From NCBI GenBank assembly GCA_013698135.1, contig JACCVM010000019.1, positions 1 to 8,210 on the forward strand: a DNA stretch of 8,210 bases, read 5' to 3'. Each line of letters starts with the position of its first letter. Position 1 is the first letter of the stretch. The notes beneath the pieces were generated by a model. The model saw only the letters and a program-made list of their open reading frames with translations. It searched no databases and was not told the origin of the DNA. Both the position numbers and the translations under genes were made by a program. Origin of the DNA: Euzebyaceae bacterium (lineage in GTDB: Bacteria; Actinomycetota; Nitriliruptoria; Euzebyales; Egibacteraceae). Below are positions 5,456-8,210 of this stretch, piece by piece.

Positions 5456-6589
5456 ATGCTTCTGCTGCGGCTGTGTCTGCTTGTCACGCTGCTGATCGCC
5501 GCGCTGCTGGTGCCGCCGGGATCGGCGGCCACCCGTCCCGGGGTTGCCCGCCCTGCTCCCGACCGCTCGGCGGCGGCGACCTGCACGGCGCTGACCCTGC
5601 GCCAGCGGGCGGCGCAAGTGGTCACCACCGGTATCCCCGCGACCAGGGCGACGGCCACCGCCCGGCGGCTGGTGCGGCGCCACGCTGGTGCAGTCGTGCT
5701 GTTGGGACACAACGTGGAAGGGCGCTGGCAGGTCCGCCGGCTGACACGACGGCTACGCGCTGCCGCCCCTGCCCGTCTGCTCGTCGCGGTCGACGAGGAG
5801 GGCGGCCGCGTCGCGCGCCTCGGCAACGCCGGCCTGGTGACTCGGGTTCCGTCGGCCCGCTGGATGGCCGTCCACGACAGCGTGGCCAAGACCCGTCGGC
5901 GCGGCGCGCGACTGGGCCGCGAGATGCGTGAGCTGGGCGTCAACTGGAACTTCGCCCCGGTGCTCGACGTCGCGGCGGCGCCAAGCGGCACAGTCATCGG
6001 CGATCGCTCCTACAGCTCGGACCCCGACGTCGTCAGCGCCTATGGCCGCGCCTATGCGCGCGGGCTGCAGTCAGCCGGTGTACGGACCACCGGCAAGCAC
6101 TTCCCCGGCCACGGCCGCACCACCGTCGACTCTCACGAGACGCTGCCCACCGTCAACGCGTCGCTGCGGCGCCTTCGCCGGACGGACCTGCGACCCTTCG
6201 TCACCGCCGGCGGAGACCTGGACGCGGTGATGACGGCACACGTGCGCTACCCCAAGCTCCGCGTGCGACGGCCCGGCAGCCTGTCGCCGAAGATCCGCCG
6301 GCTGCTGCGCGCCGACCTCGGCTACGAGGGGCTGATCGTGACCGATGCTCTCGAGATGGGCGCCGTCACCAGCCGCTACCGGGTGCCTCCGGCCGCCGAG
6401 CTGGCGATCGTCGCCGGCGCGGACGTTGCGCTGGTGGGCGACTGGCGCTGGACGCCCGCCGTCACCGACCGCCTGGTGGCCGCCGTGGAGGCGGGACGCC
6501 TGTCCCACCGGCGCCTGGAGACCGCCGCCGGACGCGTGCTGGCCGCCAAGCGTTACCGCCCCGCGATGATCGACTGCCTGCTGCGCTGA
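5456..6589 (+). CDS. Secreted GH3 glycosidase, NagZ/LpqI-like beta-N-acetylhexosaminidase
   Basis: A 377-residue glycoside hydrolase family 3 protein, likely removing N-acetylglucosamine from peptidoglycan fragments outside the membrane. Residues 1-24 form a signal peptide: a short leucine-rich core (LLLRLCLLVTLLIAALLV) and a GSA-A cleavage site; no lipobox is seen. DEEGGRVARL (113-122), VIGDRSYSSDP (180-190), KHFPGHG (214-220) and DSH (225-227) follow the NagZ pattern, with His227 the likely general acid/base. Asp297 in VTDALEMGAV is the likely nucleophile. It is a single-domain enzyme of NagZ size, without the extra C-terminal domain of beta-glucosidases. The ATG at 5456 is chosen because it opens the signal peptide; an ATG at 5448 is out of frame and the longer ORF from 5309 overlaps fabF. 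No Shine-Dalgarno is evident, and an 11-bp inverted repeat sits just upstream. Substrate specificity is inferred from the KHFPGHG...DSH motif, not shown. Confidence 0.9.
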   Translation: MLLLRLCLLVTLLIAALLVPPGSAATRPGVARPAPDRSAAATCTALTLRQRAAQVVTTGIPATRATATARRLVRRHAGAVVLLGHNVEGRWQVRRLTRRLRAAAPARLLVAVDEEGGRVARLGNAGLVTRVPSARWMAVHDSVAKTRRRGARLGREMRELGVNWNFAPVLDVAAAPSGTVIGDRSYSSDPDVVSAYGRAYARGLQSAGVRTTGKHFPGHGRTTVDSHETLPTVNASLRRLRRTDLRPFVTAGGDLDAVMTAHVRYPKLRVRRPGSLSPKIRRLLRADLGYEGLIVTDALEMGAVTSRYRVPPAAELAIVAGADVALVGDWRWTPAVTDRLVAAVEAGRLSHRRLETAAGRVLAAKRYRPAMIDCLLR

Positions 6590-6610
6590 TTCCGCCGCCT
6601 ACCCGGTTGA

Positions 6611-6630
6611 CCGCCACCTAGGCTGGCGGC
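6611..6630 (+). promoter_or_regulatory. Candidate leaderless promoter of the ABC operon, within an inverted repeat
   Basis: TAGGCT (6619-6624) lies 6 bases before the GTG start at 6631, the spacing expected when transcription begins at the start codon. There is no Shine-Dalgarno sequence between them, which agrees with a leaderless mRNA. CCGCCA (6611-6616) and TGGCGG (6624-6629) form a 6-bp inverted repeat whose loop and right arm contain the box, and CCTAGG (6617-6622) in the centre is itself palindromic, so a repressor could cover the promoter. No -35 is found at normal spacing; TTGACC at 6607 is too close. The whole gap after the glycosidase gene is 41 bases. Confidence 0.45.
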
Positions 6631-7548
6631 GTGGCAAATGACACCGCCGTCGCGGTCGAGGAGCTGACCAAGCGCTACGGCGGGCGCACCGTCGTCGACG
6701 CGGTGTCGCTGCGGGTCGACGCCGGCACCGTGGTCGCGCTGCTCGGTCCCAACGGCGCCGGCAAGACGACCGCCGTGGAGTGCATCGCCGGCTTCCGGAC
6801 GCCCGACGCCGGCAGCGTGCGGGTGCTGGGCGCCGACCCCAGGGCCGACCGCCACAAGGTGATGGAGCGCATGGGGGTGATGCTGCAAGAGGGCGGCGCC
6901 TACCACGCGGCGACCCCGCGCGAGATGCTGCGGCTGTACGCCGCGCTGTACCCGAACCCGCTGGACAGCGACGCGCTGCTGGAGCGCCTTGGCCTGACCG
7001 AGGCGGCCCGCCGGCGCATCCGAACGCTGTCCGGTGGGCAGAAGCAACGGCTCAACCTCGCGCTGGCGCTAGTGGGTCGGCCGTCGGTGCTGCTGCTGGA
7101 CGAGCCCACCTCGGGCATGGACCCGCAAGCCCGCCTCGACGCCTGGGACCTCGTCCGCGAGCTACGCGACGACGGTCTGGCCATCTTGCTCACGACCCAC
7201 TTCATGGACGAGGCCGAACGCCTGGCCGACGTGGTGGCCGTGATCGACGCTGGCCGCCTGTGTGCGGTGGACTCCCCCGCCGCCTTGGTCGCCGCCGACA
7301 CGCGCGCCGGTGGCCGGCTGCTGCTCACGTCACCCGAGGACCTCGATGCCGCCGGGCTGGCCGCAGGGGTCGGTGCCGCGGTAACGCCCGACGGCGTCGG
7401 TCGCTGGCTGCTGGAGGCCGGTCCCGAGGCCATCCCGCGCGTCAGCGCCTGGTTCGCCGAGCGCTCGCTGACGCTGACCGGGATCAGCGTCAACCCGACC
7501 AGCCTTGAAGACGTCTTCTTGCGCCTGACTCGGCAGGGCGGACGATGA
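6631..7548 (+). CDS. ABC-2 type exporter, ATP-binding subunit
   Basis: A 305-residue ATPase that would power export by the permease encoded next. Walker A is GPNGAGKTT (39-47), the Q-loop glutamine is Gln86 in MLQEGG, the signature is LSGGQKQR (133-140), Walker B is LLLDEP (154-159) followed by TSGMDP, and the switch histidine is His190 in LLTTHFMDEA. Residues from about 215 form the extra C-terminal domain common in DrrA/CcmA-type exporter ATPases, ending with the usual NPTSLEDVFLRLT block. The length is normal. The start is GTG 6631, preceded by a TAGGCT box but no ribosome binding site. The stop overlaps the permease ATG (ATGA), so the two are coupled. The exported substrate (drug, lipid, glycan or other) cannot be told from the sequence. 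Confidence 0.95.
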   Translation: MANDTAVAVEELTKRYGGRTVVDAVSLRVDAGTVVALLGPNGAGKTTAVECIAGFRTPDAGSVRVLGADPRADRHKVMERMGVMLQEGGAYHAATPREMLRLYAALYPNPLDSDALLERLGLTEAARRRIRTLSGGQKQRLNLALALVGRPSVLLLDEPTSGMDPQARLDAWDLVRELRDDGLAILLTTHFMDEAERLADVVAVIDAGRLCAVDSPAALVAADTRAGGRLLLTSPEDLDAAGLAAGVGAAVTPDGVGRWLLEAGPEAIPRVSAWFAERSLTLTGISVNPTSLEDVFLRLTRQGGR

Positions 7549-8210
7549 GCCTGGGGCGGTTGCGGGCGCAGGCTGCGATGGAGCTGCGGCTGCTGTTGCG
7601 CAATGGCGAGAACCTGCTGGTCACCCTCGGTATCCCGGTGGGGCTGCTGGTGTTCTTCAGTGTCGTCGACGTGTTGCCCGTGCGGGGACGGCCGGTGGAC
7701 TATCTGGTGCCCGGCGTCCTCACCCTGGCGTTGATGGGGGCCGGGATGGTGTCGTTGGCCATCGCCACCGGCTTCGAGCGCTTCTACCTGGTGCTCAAGC
7801 GGCTGGGCGCGACGCCGCTGCGCCGCACCGAGTTGGTGGCCGCCAAGATCGGAGCCGTCCTGGCGGTGCAGGCCGTGCAGGCCACCGTCGTCGTTGCGGT
7901 GGCGTGGCTGCTCGGGTGGCGACCGGCGCTCGGTCCCAGCGGCGTGCTGCTGGCCGGCGGTGCGCTACTGCTGGCCACCGCGGCGTTCTGCGGCGTCGGC
8001 CTGGCGCTGGCCGGACGGCTGCGAGCCGTGGCCACGCTGGCGCTGGCCAACGCGCTGTTCGTGGTCCTCCTCCTGATCAGCGGCATCGTGTTCCCACTGG
8101 CAGCGCTGCCCGCCGCACTGGCCACGCTCTCGACGCTGCTGCCGCCCGCCGCCCTCACCGAGGTTCTACGGGCTGCGTTTGCCGGCACCGCCTCGCGCGC
8201 GGACGCCTTG
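7545..8210 (+). CDS. ABC-2 type exporter, permease subunit (3' end off window)
   Basis: The frame is open to the right edge, giving 222 residues of a protein that is normally about 240-260, so probably only the last membrane helix and tail are missing. It begins MSLGRLRAQAAMELRLLLRN, the usual cytoplasmic amphipathic start of ABC-2 permeases. Predicted membrane segments lie at about 24-44, 54-76, 98-124, 133-157 and 161-186. The cytoplasmic FERFYLVLKRLGATPLRR stretch (77-94) matches the coupling-region motif of the family, which contacts the ATPase. The ATG at 7545 overlaps the stop of the ATPase gene by 4 bases. Together they would form a two-plus-two exporter in the plasma membrane. Substrate unknown. 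Confidence 0.92.
   Translation, partial: MSLGRLRAQAAMELRLLLRNGENLLVTLGIPVGLLVFFSVVDVLPVRGRPVDYLVPGVLTLALMGAGMVSLAIATGFERFYLVLKRLGATPLRRTELVAAKIGAVLAVQAVQATVVVAVAWLLGWRPALGPSGVLLAGGALLLATAAFCGVGLALAGRLRAVATLALANALFVVLLLISGIVFPLAALPAALATLSTLLPPAALTEVLRAAFAGTASRADAL

Noticed and set aside
3255..5495. A 746-codon open frame on the plus strand
   Set aside because: It runs antisense to fabD, acpP and fabF, is Arg/Gly/Pro-rich and shows no recognisable motif; it is a by-product of GC-rich codon use in the real genes.
7784..8188. Minus-strand open frame of 134 codons at the right end
   Set aside because: It is antisense to the ABC permease; its Ala/Ser/Thr-rich product has no recognisable features, while the plus frame has clear membrane segments and the coupling motif.
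1..8210. Search for tRNA, rRNA, CRISPR arrays, insertion sequences, attachment sites or a defence system
   Set aside because: None seen: genes are packed end to end with ordinary core-metabolism or transport functions, no terminal inverted repeats with a transposase, and no regularly spaced repeats.

Overview
The window comes from a high-GC bacterium, most likely an actinobacterium. The evidence is strong G/C third-position bias in every gene, several GTG starts, gene pairs overlapping by 4 bases, and TANNNT-type -10 boxes, one of them six bases from a start codon as in leaderless actinobacterial transcripts. The class cannot be fixed from this sequence alone.

Layout. A leftward (minus-strand) block fills about 1-5315 and a rightward (plus-strand) block fills 5456-8210. 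They diverge from a 140-base region. The leftward block, in transcription order, is fabF (beta-ketoacyl-ACP synthase II), acpP (acyl carrier protein), fabD (malonyl-CoA:ACP transacylase), fabG (3-ketoacyl-ACP reductase), a PlsC-family acyltransferase, and a DUF885 (predicted zinc peptidase) gene that runs off the left edge. The rightward block is a secreted GH3 glycosidase of the NagZ/LpqI type, then an ABC-2 exporter pair: an ATPase followed by a permease cut by the right edge.

How the genes fit together. FabD loads malonate onto AcpP, FabF condenses it with the growing acyl chain, and FabG performs the first reduction. The PlsC-like enzyme could pass the finished acyl group to a lysophosphatidate-type acceptor. 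Dehydratase (FabZ), enoyl reductase (FabI) and the initiating synthase (FabH) are not in the window. acpP-fabD and fabD-fabG overlap by GTGA, so they are probably translationally coupled. The ABC pair overlaps by ATGA. The DUF885, GH3 and ABC genes have no evident biochemical link to fatty acid synthesis.

Non-coding structure worth reading: an 11-bp perfect inverted repeat abutting a 10-bp palindrome between fabF and the glycosidase gene; a 12-bp tandem repeat with six GGG runs in the acpP leader; an inverted repeat enclosing most of the putative -10 box of the ABC operon; and a DUF885 gene whose best-supported start codon is ATC. No gene-free stretch exceeds 140 bases. I saw no tRNA, rRNA, CRISPR array, insertion sequence or convincing intrinsic terminator. 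The window looks mainly like ordinary core metabolism, and I found no convincing undescribed system.
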